NCBI RefSeq assembly: GCF_036634175.1 | Contig: NZ_JAZIFX010000001.1 | Coordinates: 3,162,001-3,226,000, forward strand | DNA: 64,000 nt | Reading direction: 5' to 3' | Source of the DNA: Streptomyces sp. P9-A2 | Lineage (GTDB): Bacteria > Actinomycetota > Actinomycetes > Streptomycetales > Streptomycetaceae | In this document: positions 1 to 9,041 of the stretch, piece by piece | Numbering within the stretch: position 1 is the first letter of the stretch | Layout: each line of letters opens with the position of its first letter | Notes under the pieces: model-generated | Seen by the model: only the letters and a program-made list of their open reading frames with translations | Told to the model about the DNA's origin: nothing | The model's database searches: none | Position numbers and translations under genes: made by a program

Positions 1-1645
<1,645 letters not shown>

Positions 1646-1922
1646 GGGGGGTGGTCTCCTTGCCGGTCGGGCCTGGGACGGTCGGTTTCCATATTCATTG
1701 CTGAGCAACGGCCATCGTATGCGAGGACCCCACCGCGCCGGGAGGCCTGCCGTGACCGTGGCCGCGCACAGCGTCATATCTGTTTCACGGCCGCTTTCGA
1801 AGGAACAACGCGCGTGTCCCGCGGATGGTGCCGCTCCATCGCCGGATTGCGCGAAGAGTGACCCTTTCCTCACGTACGGCAAAGAGTTGGCGCCGATTCT
1901 CCTCCGTGAGCAGAATCGGCCG

Positions 1923-2492
1923 ATGGACCCCGCCGCCCTCACCACCGACCGTCTTCTGCTGCGCGCAGTCGGCCCCCAGGACACCGACGCCGTGTACGCC
2001 GCCTGCCAGGATCCCGGCATCCAGCGCTGGACCACGGTTCCCTCCCCGTACCTTCCCGAGCACGCGCGGGGCTTCACGGAACAGATGTGTCCGGACGGCT
2101 GGACGAGCGGTTCGATGTTCACCTTCGGCGCCTTCCTCCCCTCCGGGGAGCTCACCGGCATGCTCGGCATCACCATGCGGTCCCTGGGAGTGGGCGAGAT
2201 CGGCTACTGGGGCACCAAGAAGCACCGCGGCAACGGCTACATCACCGAGGCCTCCGTCGCCGTCTCCCGCTGGGCCTTCACGAAGATGTCGATCGACCGT
2301 GTGGAATGGCGCGCCGAGGTCGGCAACCGGGCCTCCCGCGCGGTGGCGGAACGGGCGGGCTTCGTCATCGAGGGCACCCTGCGCTCCTCGCTCAACAACA
2401 AGGGGGTGCTGCGCGACTGCTGGATCGGCTCCCTGCTCCCCTCCGACCTGGGCCTCCCGTCGACGGCTCCCTACCTGCCCGCCAAGGAGTGA
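1923..2492 (+). CDS. GNAT family N-acetyltransferase (RimJ/RimL type)
   Basis: This 189-residue protein probably transfers an acetyl group from acetyl-CoA to an amine; the acceptor is unknown. RimJ/RimL-type members often modify protein N-termini or small molecules. The acetyl-CoA-binding motif A is at about residues 91-106, with the R/QxxGxG loop as HRGNGY (101-106), and the C-terminal GNAT signature [17 protein letters not shown] is at 135-151. I chose ATG 1923 because residue 5 onward ([16 protein letters not shown]) is the typical RimJ/L opening; the reading frame stays open upstream but without family similarity. It stands alone, divergent from secA and followed by a decamer repeat tract. 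Confidence 0.85.
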   Translation: MDPAALTTDRLLLRAVGPQDTDAVYAACQDPGIQRWTTVPSPYLPEHARGFTEQMCPDGWTSGSMFTFGAFLPSGELTGMLGITMRSLGVGEIGYWGTKKHRGNGYITEASVAVSRWAFTKMSIDRVEWRAEVGNRASRAVAERAGFVIEGTLRSSLNNKGVLRDCWIGSLLPSDLGLPSTAPYLPAKE

Positions 2493-2889
2493 CGCCCTCC
2501 GGGCCGGCCCCCGGGCCGCTCCGGGCCGCTCCGGGCCGCTTCGGGCCGCTCCGGGCCGCTCCGGGCCGCTTCGGACCAGTCTCCAGGTCGCTCCGGTGCG
2601 GCTCTTGGAGCGCTCCGGTCCGGCCTCCCGGTCGGTTCCCGGACTTCCCCGGTCCGGCCTTCCGGACGGCCCTCGACCCCGATCAGGGGCGGCGAGGGGC
2701 GACTCGGGCGTCCCCGGACCGGTGCCCGCCCGGGGCCCGGTGCCGCTGCCCGGCGGATCGTTGCGGAGCCCCCGTCCGGACGAGCCGTCCGGACGGGCAC
2801 CGCCGGCCGTCTCCGGCCGTGATCCGCCGGACAGCCCCGGCCCCCGCCGCCCCGGCCGTTGTCAGTGCCGCCCTCTATCGTGCGGACGT
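2493..2889. other. Non-coding gap with GC-rich decamer repeats
   Basis: This 397-base stretch lies between two plus-strand genes. Reading frames cross it in several phases, as expected at this GC content, but none has a recognisable protein signature. Its main content is the tandem decamer listed separately, followed by degenerate GGTCCGG/CCGGACC-rich sequence. I see no clear terminator or promoter apart from the start region of the gene at 2890. Confidence 0.6.
2511..2570. repeat. Tandem decamer, six copies of CCGGGCCGCT
   Basis: Six consecutive 10-base units: five read CCGGGCCGCT and the fourth reads TCGGGCCGCT. A degenerate seventh unit follows (TCGGACCAGT). The array starts 18 bases after the stop codon of the acetyltransferase gene. 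The unit length is not a multiple of three and the tract is not in a gene, so copy number could vary without cost. Confidence 0.9.
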
Positions 2890-4077
2890 ATGACGACCCT
2901 CCCTCGTCCTTCCACGGACCTCTCTGCAGCCGAGGCCCGCCGCATCGCCCTGCGGGCCCAGGGCTTCCTGGGCGCCCCCGACCGCCGCTCCGGCGTCCGG
3001 GGGGTTCTGCGTCATCTGGGTGCGGTGCAGCTCGACACCATCTCCGTCCTCGCCCGCTCCCACGAACTGATCCCCTACGCCCGTCTCGGCGCCGTCGGCC
3101 GGGCGACGGTCGAGGACGCGTACTGGAAGGCCGGGGCCGAGCCGCCGCGCGCGTTCGAGTACTGGTCGCACGCGGCCTGCCTGCTGCCGATCGAGGAGTG
3201 GCCGCACTTCGCCTTCCGCCGCCGCGCCTACCGCTCCCGCCCGCACTGGCACCACGATCTGCCCGACGGCGCCTACGACCAGGTCGTCAAGCAGCTCCGT
3301 GCCCAGGGCCCGCTCACGGCAACCGACCTTGGCGGCGCGAAGCGCACCAGCGAGTGGTGGGACTGGTCCGGCGCCAAGGTCGCCGTCGAGCGGGCCCTGA
3401 TGTACGGCGAGGTGGTGTGCGTCGAGCGCCGGGGCTGGAAGCGGGTCTACGACCTCGCCGAGCGCGCGATCCCGGATGCCCTGCTGCACGACGAGCTGGA
3501 CGATGCCGAGTGCCTGCGCCGTCTGGTGCGTCTGGCCGGCAGGTCACTCGGCGTCGGCACCCACGCGGACCTCGCCGACTACCACCGGCTCAAGGGGGAG
3601 CAGGTCGACGCGGTGATCGCCGACTCGGGCCTGGTGCCGGTCGCGGTCGAAGGCTGGTCCAAGCCGGCCTGGGCCGATCCGGAAGCCCTCGCCACGCCCC
3701 CGCGGGGACGCCACCGTACGACGCTGCTGTCTCCGTTCGACTCCCTGGTCTGGGAGCGGGCGCGCACCGAGCGGATCTTCGGCTTCACCCACCGCCTGGA
3801 GGCCTACGTGCCGAAGCCGAAGCGGGTGCACGGCTACTTCGCGATGCCCGTACTCGCCGGGGGCCGGCTCGTCGGCCGCGTCGACCCGGCCCGCGAGGGC
3901 CGCACCCTGGTGGCGAAGCAGATCACGCTGGACGGCCCCAAGGCGCTCCCCGCCGTCGCGCAGGCCCTGGTCGAGGCCGCGAGCTGGGTGGACTGCACGG
4001 ACGTCCGCGTGGAGCGGGTCGACGCACCGGAGCTGCGCGAGCCGCTCACCGCTGAGCTGTCCCGCGCCCTCGCCTGA
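2890..4077 (+). CDS. YcaQ/AlkX-like winged-helix DNA glycosylase (HTH_42 family)
   Basis: This 395-residue protein belongs to the HTH_42 family of winged-helix DNA glycosylases, which excise alkylated or crosslinked bases. In E. coli YcaQ the catalytic signature is QxD; here it is Q47-L-D49 inside AVQLDTISVLARSHE. Further family hallmarks are the FEYWSHAACLLP segment, the LLSPFDSLVWERARTERIFGF block and the basic C-terminal GYFAMPVLAGGRLVGRVDPA strand pair. Length is close to the family norm. ATG 2890 was chosen because the homologous part starts just after it (LSAAEARRIALRAQGF). It converges on the response regulator gene with a 6-base gap and no visible terminator. Function is inferred from the family; the actual lesion is unknown. 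Confidence 0.85.
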   Translation: MTTLPRPSTDLSAAEARRIALRAQGFLGAPDRRSGVRGVLRHLGAVQLDTISVLARSHELIPYARLGAVGRATVEDAYWKAGAEPPRAFEYWSHAACLLPIEEWPHFAFRRRAYRSRPHWHHDLPDGAYDQVVKQLRAQGPLTATDLGGAKRTSEWWDWSGAKVAVERALMYGEVVCVERRGWKRVYDLAERAIPDALLHDELDDAECLRRLVRLAGRSLGVGTHADLADYHRLKGEQVDAVIADSGLVPVAVEGWSKPAWADPEALATPPRGRHRTTLLSPFDSLVWERARTERIFGFTHRLEAYVPKPKRVHGYFAMPVLAGGRLVGRVDPAREGRTLVAKQITLDGPKALPAVAQALVEAASWVDCTDVRVERVDAPELREPLTAELSRALA

Positions 4078-4083
4078 CACCGC

Positions 4084-4854
4084 TCAGCGGATCTCGAGGA
4101 TCTTCTCCCGCATCGCGTAGACCACCGCCTCCATCCTGGAGTGCAGCTGCAGCTTCTCCAGGATGTTGCGCACATGGTTCTTCACGGTGTTCTCGGAGAT
4201 GAACAGCTCCTTGGCGATGTCCCGGTTGTTCATCCCCGTGGCGACGAGCTTGAGGACTTCGAGTTCACGGTCCGTCAGCCGGGGCGCGGGCACAAGCCGG
4301 CGCTCGTCGGTGCGCTGGATCATCGACTTGAACTCGGTGAGCAGCTTCGACGCCATGGACGGACTGATCTGCGACTGTCCGTCGGCCACCGCCCGGATGG
4401 CGGTGGCCACCTCGTCCGTGGAGATCTCCTTGAGGAGGTAACCGGTCGCGCCCGCCTTGATGGCGTCGTAGAGGTCGGCTTCCTCGTCGCTGATCGTCAG
4501 CATGATGATTTTCGCACTGGGGGCCACCTCCTTGATGGAGGTGCACGCCTCGATACCGCCCCTCTTGGGCATCCGCACATCCATCAGGACGATGTCCGGC
4601 AGCAGGTCGGCGGCCTTCTCCACCGCTTCCGCGCCGTCCCCCGCCTCGCCGACGACCTGGATGTCCTCCTCGGCCGCGAGCACGATCTCCAGGCCGCGGC
4701 GGAACAGCGCGTGGTCGTCCACCACGAGGACCCTGATCGGCTCCCGGTCCGGCTCCTTCACCGGCTCCCCGTACCTGGAGCCCGCGTCCGGCCCCATGCC
4801 GGTGCCGTCGTGGCCGGAGTCCTCTCCACGCATCGGTCCGAAGCTGTCCGCCAT
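4084..4854 (-). CDS. LuxR/NarL-family two-component response regulator
   Basis: This 256-residue regulator has a receiver domain at about residues 40-160 and a LuxR helix-turn-helix at about 189-231 (LTDRELEVLKLVATGMNN then ENTVKNHVRNIL). The receiver keeps the acidic pair D46/D47 (VVDDHALF), the phospho-acceptor D92 in MDVRMP, T120 and K142. The first 38 residues are a polar, disordered leader. I chose ATG 4854 because GGGGGAGGAACG stands directly before it; upstream in-frame starts lack this. No histidine kinase gene is next to it, so its partner is elsewhere or it is an orphan. It lies downstream of hpf on the same strand, with about 200 bases between. Targets are unknown. Confidence 0.9.
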   Translation of the reverse strand: MADSFGPMRGEDSGHDGTGMGPDAGSRYGEPVKEPDREPIRVLVVDDHALFRRGLEIVLAAEEDIQVVGEAGDGAEAVEKAADLLPDIVLMDVRMPKRGGIEACTSIKEVAPSAKIIMLTISDEEADLYDAIKAGATGYLLKEISTDEVATAIRAVADGQSQISPSMASKLLTEFKSMIQRTDERRLVPAPRLTDRELEVLKLVATGMNNRDIAKELFISENTVKNHVRNILEKLQLHSRMEAVVYAMREKILEIR

Positions 4855-5061
4855 CGTTCCTCCCCCTGAAGGCTGTGGCCTGTGGTTCTGAGCCATCGCC
4901 AACGCAAGGCAACTGCCCACCGTTTGGGCCGTTGCCGCCATGATTCCATGCCCGGACGGCACCGGGGTGACAGCGCAGGGTGCGAAGCGGTCGCACAGCG
5001 GTGCCCCTGGGGGCGCACATGCGCGCACCAGGGGCACCGGTCCAACTGTGACCCGGCTCGG

Positions 5062-5754
5062 TCAGCCGCCGAGCGTTCCGCCCGCCTCGGGGGCATGCGG
5101 CTGCGTGACCATGGTGTCCGTGCTGAGGTGGATCACGCCGTAGTCGTAGGCGTGCCGTCGGTAGACGACACTGGGTTCCTTGGTCTCGGAGTCGACGAAC
5201 AGATAGAAGTCGTGCCCGACCAGCTCCATCTCGTAGAGCGCCTGGTCCAGGGTCATGGGGGCAGCCACGTGGGTCTTCTCGCGGACGATGAGGGGCCCTT
5301 CGCCCTGCACCTCCAGCGAGCCGATCTTCTTGGTGGGGACGGCTTCCGAATTCCCTTCGGAGAGCTGTGCCCCCGTCCCGTTGAGTGTCGCCGCGTCGGG
5401 GACGTGGTCGGGGACCTCCGCTGCCGAGATCCTGCGCGCTCCGCGCCGCGAGTAACGCTTGTCGTGCTGCTTGCGCAGCCGGGCGTCCAGCTTCTCCGCT
5501 GCCAGGTCGAGCGCCGCGTACGGGTCACCCGCCGCCGCCTCTGCCCGGATCACCGGACCGCGGGAGTGGAGCGTGATCTCCACTCGGGCGCTGCGGTCGG
5601 CCTGTCGGGGGTTGGGCTCCTTGGACACCTCGACGTCCAGGCTGATCACCTTGCCGTCGAGCTTCTGGATCTTCTCCAGCTTCAGCTTCTCGGCCACGTG
5701 CTTCCGGAACCGCTCGGGCACCTCGGTCTTGCGGCCCTTGACGACGATGTCCAC
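5062..5754 (-). CDS. hpf: Long-form ribosome hibernation promoting factor
   Basis: This 230-residue protein binds the 30S subunit and brings 70S ribosomes together as inactive 100S dimers in stationary or stress conditions. The N-terminal S30AE domain (about residues 1-110) starts MDIVVKGRKTEVPERF and contains the LAAEKLDARLRKQHDKR helix. A linker follows, then the C-terminal dimerisation domain typical of long HPF from about residue 173 (PMTLDQALYEMELVGHDFYLF, then VYRRHAYDYGVIHL). The start is GTG 5754, with GGAG about seven bases upstream; the open frame beyond it has no family similarity. Upstream lie a terminator and a perfect TATAAT hexamer (see those entries), consistent with its own stress-responsive promoter. 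Confidence 0.93.
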   Translation of the reverse strand: MDIVVKGRKTEVPERFRKHVAEKLKLEKIQKLDGKVISLDVEVSKEPNPRQADRSARVEITLHSRGPVIRAEAAAGDPYAALDLAAEKLDARLRKQHDKRYSRRGARRISAAEVPDHVPDAATLNGTGAQLSEGNSEAVPTKKIGSLEVQGEGPLIVREKTHVAAPMTLDQALYEMELVGHDFYLFVDSETKEPSVVYRRHAYDYGVIHLSTDTMVTQPHAPEAGGTLGG

Positions 5755-6065
5755 GCAGAACTCCGTTCCCGGATCACTCCGCCTCGGTGCGGAGCGTCTC
5801 CCTTTTGCACCAGGCTCCGGCCAGCCCCGGAACCTCGGACTCGGTGACTTCCGCCTCCTCCCCCATGGGCGAGATCTCCGGCCCACCGGCCCGGGTGATT
5901 ATAAAAAACCCGCAGCACGGCATTCGGATTCAAGAGGTGTGGCCTGCGGCTTTCCCTCATGACCGAACATATCTCGCCCGGACGGATGTCGTCACCCTCT
6001 CCTACCGCGTACCTCCGTTCAGGTGAATTTACACTCTCACTACCTGCAACGATGCAAGTTCCCCA
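5755..6065 (-). promoter_or_regulatory. hpf upstream region with TATAAT element
   Basis: These 311 bases separate comF from hpf, both on the minus strand. On the minus strand a perfect TATAAT occurs at plus positions 5903-5898, which would put transcription initiation about 140 bases before the hpf start. No convincing -35 hexamer sits at 16-18 bases, and the sequence there is part of the preceding terminator stem. The region between 5960 and 6065 is notably A/T-richer than its surroundings. A 92-codon minus-strand reading frame across it overlaps hpf and has no protein signature, so I do not call it a gene. Confidence 0.4.
5899..5949 (-). terminator. Intrinsic terminator between comF and hpf
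   Basis: Read on the minus strand, CCGCAGGCCAC (plus 5949-5939) pairs with GTGCTGCGG (plus 5918-5910) with a two-base bulge, and the stem is followed at once by a run of six T and then ATAA. T-tailed terminators are uncommon in this GC-rich window, which makes this one stand out. It should end transcripts from the mtnA-mtrAB-lpqB-comF side before hpf. Confidence 0.65.
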
Positions 6066-7097
6066 TCAGTTCCGGTTTATTTCGAAAGAATCCGGTGAAG
6101 TCGCAACAACCGCAGCGCACTTCACGTCAATGGGCCGGTCGGCCCTGTCCGTACCCGTCGTACCCACTGACCGGCCGGGCCTCCGGCCCGCCCTCACGTG
6201 ATCCGGTCTGTTTTGTTGTTCCCCTCTCCTTTCCCACCTTCCACCCCTGTACACGAGCGCGGGCGCCGAAATACTCGAATCGGCCCTGAGATCCGCTTGT
6301 GCCCGCACCTGCGCACCCACTTCCGTGCGTACCTCCGTACGGACCTCCGTACAGAGGTACGTACCCGTCCGCGGGCGCGGCCCGGCAGACATCGGGTGGT
6401 CCACCGCGTCCGCGGCCCACAGTGCGGTCCGCACCGCCCGCGCGGCCTCCGCCAGCGACGCCCCCGTGGTCATCAGGTCGTCCACGAGAACGACCTGCCC
6501 ACCGCGCAACAACCGGCCACAGCCCGGCGCCACCGCCAGCGCGCCGGCGAGATTGGCCAGCCTCTGCCGGGCGTCGAGTCCCGACTGGTCGGCCACGTTC
6601 CGCCGCTGCCGCAGCGCGGGAAGCACCGAAGCGGGTACCCCTTGCCGCCGCAGCACACCCGCCGCCGCCCGGGCGATCCGCAGGGCCGGGTCATGGCCAC
6701 GGGCCCGTACGGCCCGCCGCGCGGACGGCACGGGCACCAGCAGCACCGCGCCGCGGTCACCGTGGACCGGCCCCACAGGCCCACCCGGGCCCGGCCGCGC
6801 CGCCTCACGCAGCCCCGCACCCACCGCTCCCGCCAGGGCTTCGCCCAGCGGCCGGGTCAGGGCCAGGGCGCCGCGCTCCTTGTGGGCCAGCAGCACGGCG
6901 CGCACCTCGTCCGCATACCGGGCCGCGGCATGTGTCACCGGCAGACCGTCAGGCTCCGGCTCCGGCCGCACCCGACGAGGCGCGGCACCGCTCAACGCCG
7001 TACGGCACCGGGCGCACAGCACCGCACGGGGCCTGCCGCATCCACCGCACTCGGCCGGAAGCACCAGGTCGGAAAAGTCCTGCCACCAACCCCGCAT
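6066..7097 (-). CDS. ComF family phosphoribosyltransferase-like protein with extended C-terminus
   Basis: ComF proteins resemble type I phosphoribosyltransferases and are linked to DNA uptake in competent bacteria; their role in Streptomyces is not settled. The N-terminal zinc-ribbon-like cysteines are present (CGGCGRPRAVLCARC, residues about 13-30), and the PRPP-binding loop is canonical (VVLVDDLMTTGASL). The family is usually 220-260 residues; this frame gives 343. The extra 90 or so residues after TALWAADAV are low-complexity and contain a TEVR repeat. Either the tail is real or a frameshift has removed the ancestral stop. ATG 7097 is taken because it precedes the conserved FSDLVLPAECGGC segment. 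It follows lpqB by 78 bases and is probably cotranscribed with it. Confidence 0.85.
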   Translation of the reverse strand: MRGWWQDFSDLVLPAECGGCGRPRAVLCARCRTALSGAAPRRVRPEPEPDGLPVTHAAARYADEVRAVLLAHKERGALALTRPLGEALAGAVGAGLREAARPGPGGPVGPVHGDRGAVLLVPVPSARRAVRARGHDPALRIARAAAGVLRRQGVPASVLPALRQRRNVADQSGLDARQRLANLAGALAVAPGCGRLLRGGQVVLVDDLMTTGASLAEAARAVRTALWAADAVDHPMSAGPRPRTGTYLCTEVRTEVRTEVGAQVRAQADLRADSSISAPALVYRGGRWERRGEQQNRPDHVRAGRRPGRSVGTTGTDRADRPIDVKCAAVVATSPDSFEINRN

Positions 7098-7175
7098 GAC
7101 CCCACTGTGCCAAGGCCCACCGCACCCGGCCACCCCTGTGGAAAACTCCACCCGGCACACCCGGCCGGCGCGTGC

Positions 7176-9041
7176 TCACCCCGGATAGACCGGCGCGGTC
7201 CCTTCCGTCACCTTCTGCCACTGGGCCCCCGACGGCAGCCGGACGATCCCGTCCACCGAGTGCGCCACCAGTGGCATCTGTTCGTCGGCGGACGCGGTGA
7301 CCGCCTCGACTCCGGTCAGGGCGGCGGGCTGCGGAACCTCCGGTACGGAGCCGTCGACCTCGACGTACCGCATCTGCTCCACGCCTCCCTCCTCGCGCCC
7401 GACCACGACGAGCCGGCTGTCGCCGGTCCACGACATGGCGGTGACCTTCTCCAGCTCGGGCGTCGCGGGCCGCATCTGCAACACGGTGACGGTGGGCCGC
7501 GCGCCGGTCTTCTCGGCCGGCCCGGCCGGTCCCTCCCGGCCGTTCGTCCCGCTCCGCTCGATCCGTCCGATCATCAGGGAGCGCCGGTCGCCCTTCTCCA
7601 CGACGAGCGCGATCCTGACCCCGTCGGCGGCCACCCGGACCGCCTGGATACGCCCGTCCAGGCCCGGAGTGCGCACCTCCAGCGGTTCGCCCGCACCGTC
7701 CTCGAGCAGGAACAGCCGCGGATCGGCGGGGTCGCGGTCGGCCGCCCACAGGCCGCCCTGCGCGTCCCAGCTGGGCGCGGTCAGCCGGTCGTCCTCGGAC
7801 TTGCCCCGACTGCTCAGCACGGGCTCCCCGAGCGAACCGCCCGGCACGATCGATCCGACGTACAGCTTCCCCCCGTCGAACGCGACCCCGGCCGCCGTGC
7901 GTTCGTCCCGCGAGACGGCCACCGACCGCAGCGGGGTCCCGCCCTCGCCGAGCGCCCCGGGCACCGGGTACGGCTGGGTACCGTTGCCGCCGGCGGCAAT
8001 CCGTACCAGCCCGTGCTCCTCGTCGAGGAAGTACAGGTAGTCGGGGCTGCTCAGCGAGCCCCGGTCGGCCACGGTCCCGGTGGTCTCCTGGCTCAGCGAG
8101 CACAGCTGCTTCCCGTCGGCCCGCAGCTCGACCTCCTCCACGGCGGGGCTGAGGTTGCGCAGCGTGAACAGCAGTTGGGCGGCCATCTCCTTGCACTGCC
8201 TGATGCCGGTGCCGGCCGCCTTGTCGTTGAGCGACACGGTCAGCTTGCCGCGGTCGTCCGCCGTCAGCGGTCCGGCGTCCTCGTGCAGCGCCACGCCCTC
8301 GGGAAAGCTCGACCTGACGACCGGGTCCAGCCAGGCCGTGGGACCGCCCAGGAGGGAACGCACCATCTGGGTGGTGGGCTCCACATGACTGCGGACGTAC
8401 ACCGGGTCGGCGACCGCCATCGGAGGCCCGTCCGCGGCGGCCCCCACGGCGCTGGAGGCAAAGTAGTACTTGCTGACGGACATGTAGTTGCGTTGAAAGT
8501 CCGACTTTCCCATGACGACGCCCTGCGGCACCCTGTCGATGCGCCACTGTCCGCTCTTCGCGTCCTGCGTGAGATGCACGAGCTTGTTGTACGGCCCGGT
8601 GGCGGACGCGTACGCCTGCCGCGCGTCCACGGTGGCGACCTTCTCGCCGGTCAGGGTGAAGGAGACCTCACCGGAATCCTCCCGGCCCGGCGGGTCCGCC
8701 TGCGTGCCCGGACCGTCCGCCAGCACCGTGGTGGACAGCTCGGGCCGCCATGCCTCCGCCGCCTCGGCGGTCAGATACTGGCGCGCCGTCCTGTAGTCCG
8801 GATCGTCACTCGTCAGCGCCTCGAGGAAGCCCTGCAGGATCTGTGGGGGCGACGCGTCCTTGCTCGGCGGCATCGCGAACACCCGCACCTGCGCGTCCTG
8901 CCGGGGCGTGGACTCCACGCCCCGCAGATCCCCGCTGTCGGGCATCGAGGCACACCCGGCCAGCAGCACCGCACCGCTGGTGGCGTACGCGATCATCCGT
9001 GCCGGCGTCCTTCGGCCGCGTCCTGCGCGCTCACCGCCCAC
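7176..9041 (-). CDS. lpqB: Lipoprotein LpqB, partner of the MtrAB system
   Basis: LpqB is a surface lipoprotein that interacts with the extracellular part of the sensor kinase MtrB and tunes MtrA signalling. The 621-residue product has a basic N-terminus, a hydrophobic core and the lipobox LLAGC with the acylated Cys at position 30, followed by ASMPDSG as in other LpqB proteins. A GerMN-like domain lies near residues 200-320 and a beta-propeller-like C-terminal half follows. The GTG start at 9041 overlaps the end of mtrB by 11 bases and has a GGGGGGGA ribosome site inside mtrB, so translation is probably coupled. Gene order mtrA-mtrB-lpqB is conserved across Actinobacteria. Confidence 0.93.
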   Translation of the reverse strand: MGGERAGRGRRTPARMIAYATSGAVLLAGCASMPDSGDLRGVESTPRQDAQVRVFAMPPSKDASPPQILQGFLEALTSDDPDYRTARQYLTAEAAEAWRPELSTTVLADGPGTQADPPGREDSGEVSFTLTGEKVATVDARQAYASATGPYNKLVHLTQDAKSGQWRIDRVPQGVVMGKSDFQRNYMSVSKYYFASSAVGAAADGPPMAVADPVYVRSHVEPTTQMVRSLLGGPTAWLDPVVRSSFPEGVALHEDAGPLTADDRGKLTVSLNDKAAGTGIRQCKEMAAQLLFTLRNLSPAVEEVELRADGKQLCSLSQETTGTVADRGSLSSPDYLYFLDEEHGLVRIAAGGNGTQPYPVPGALGEGGTPLRSVAVSRDERTAAGVAFDGGKLYVGSIVPGGSLGEPVLSSRGKSEDDRLTAPSWDAQGGLWAADRDPADPRLFLLEDGAGEPLEVRTPGLDGRIQAVRVAADGVRIALVVEKGDRRSLMIGRIERSGTNGREGPAGPAEKTGARPTVTVLQMRPATPELEKVTAMSWTGDSRLVVVGREEGGVEQMRYVEVDGSVPEVPQPAALTGVEAVTASADEQMPLVAHSVDGIVRLPSGAQWQKVTEGTAPVYPG

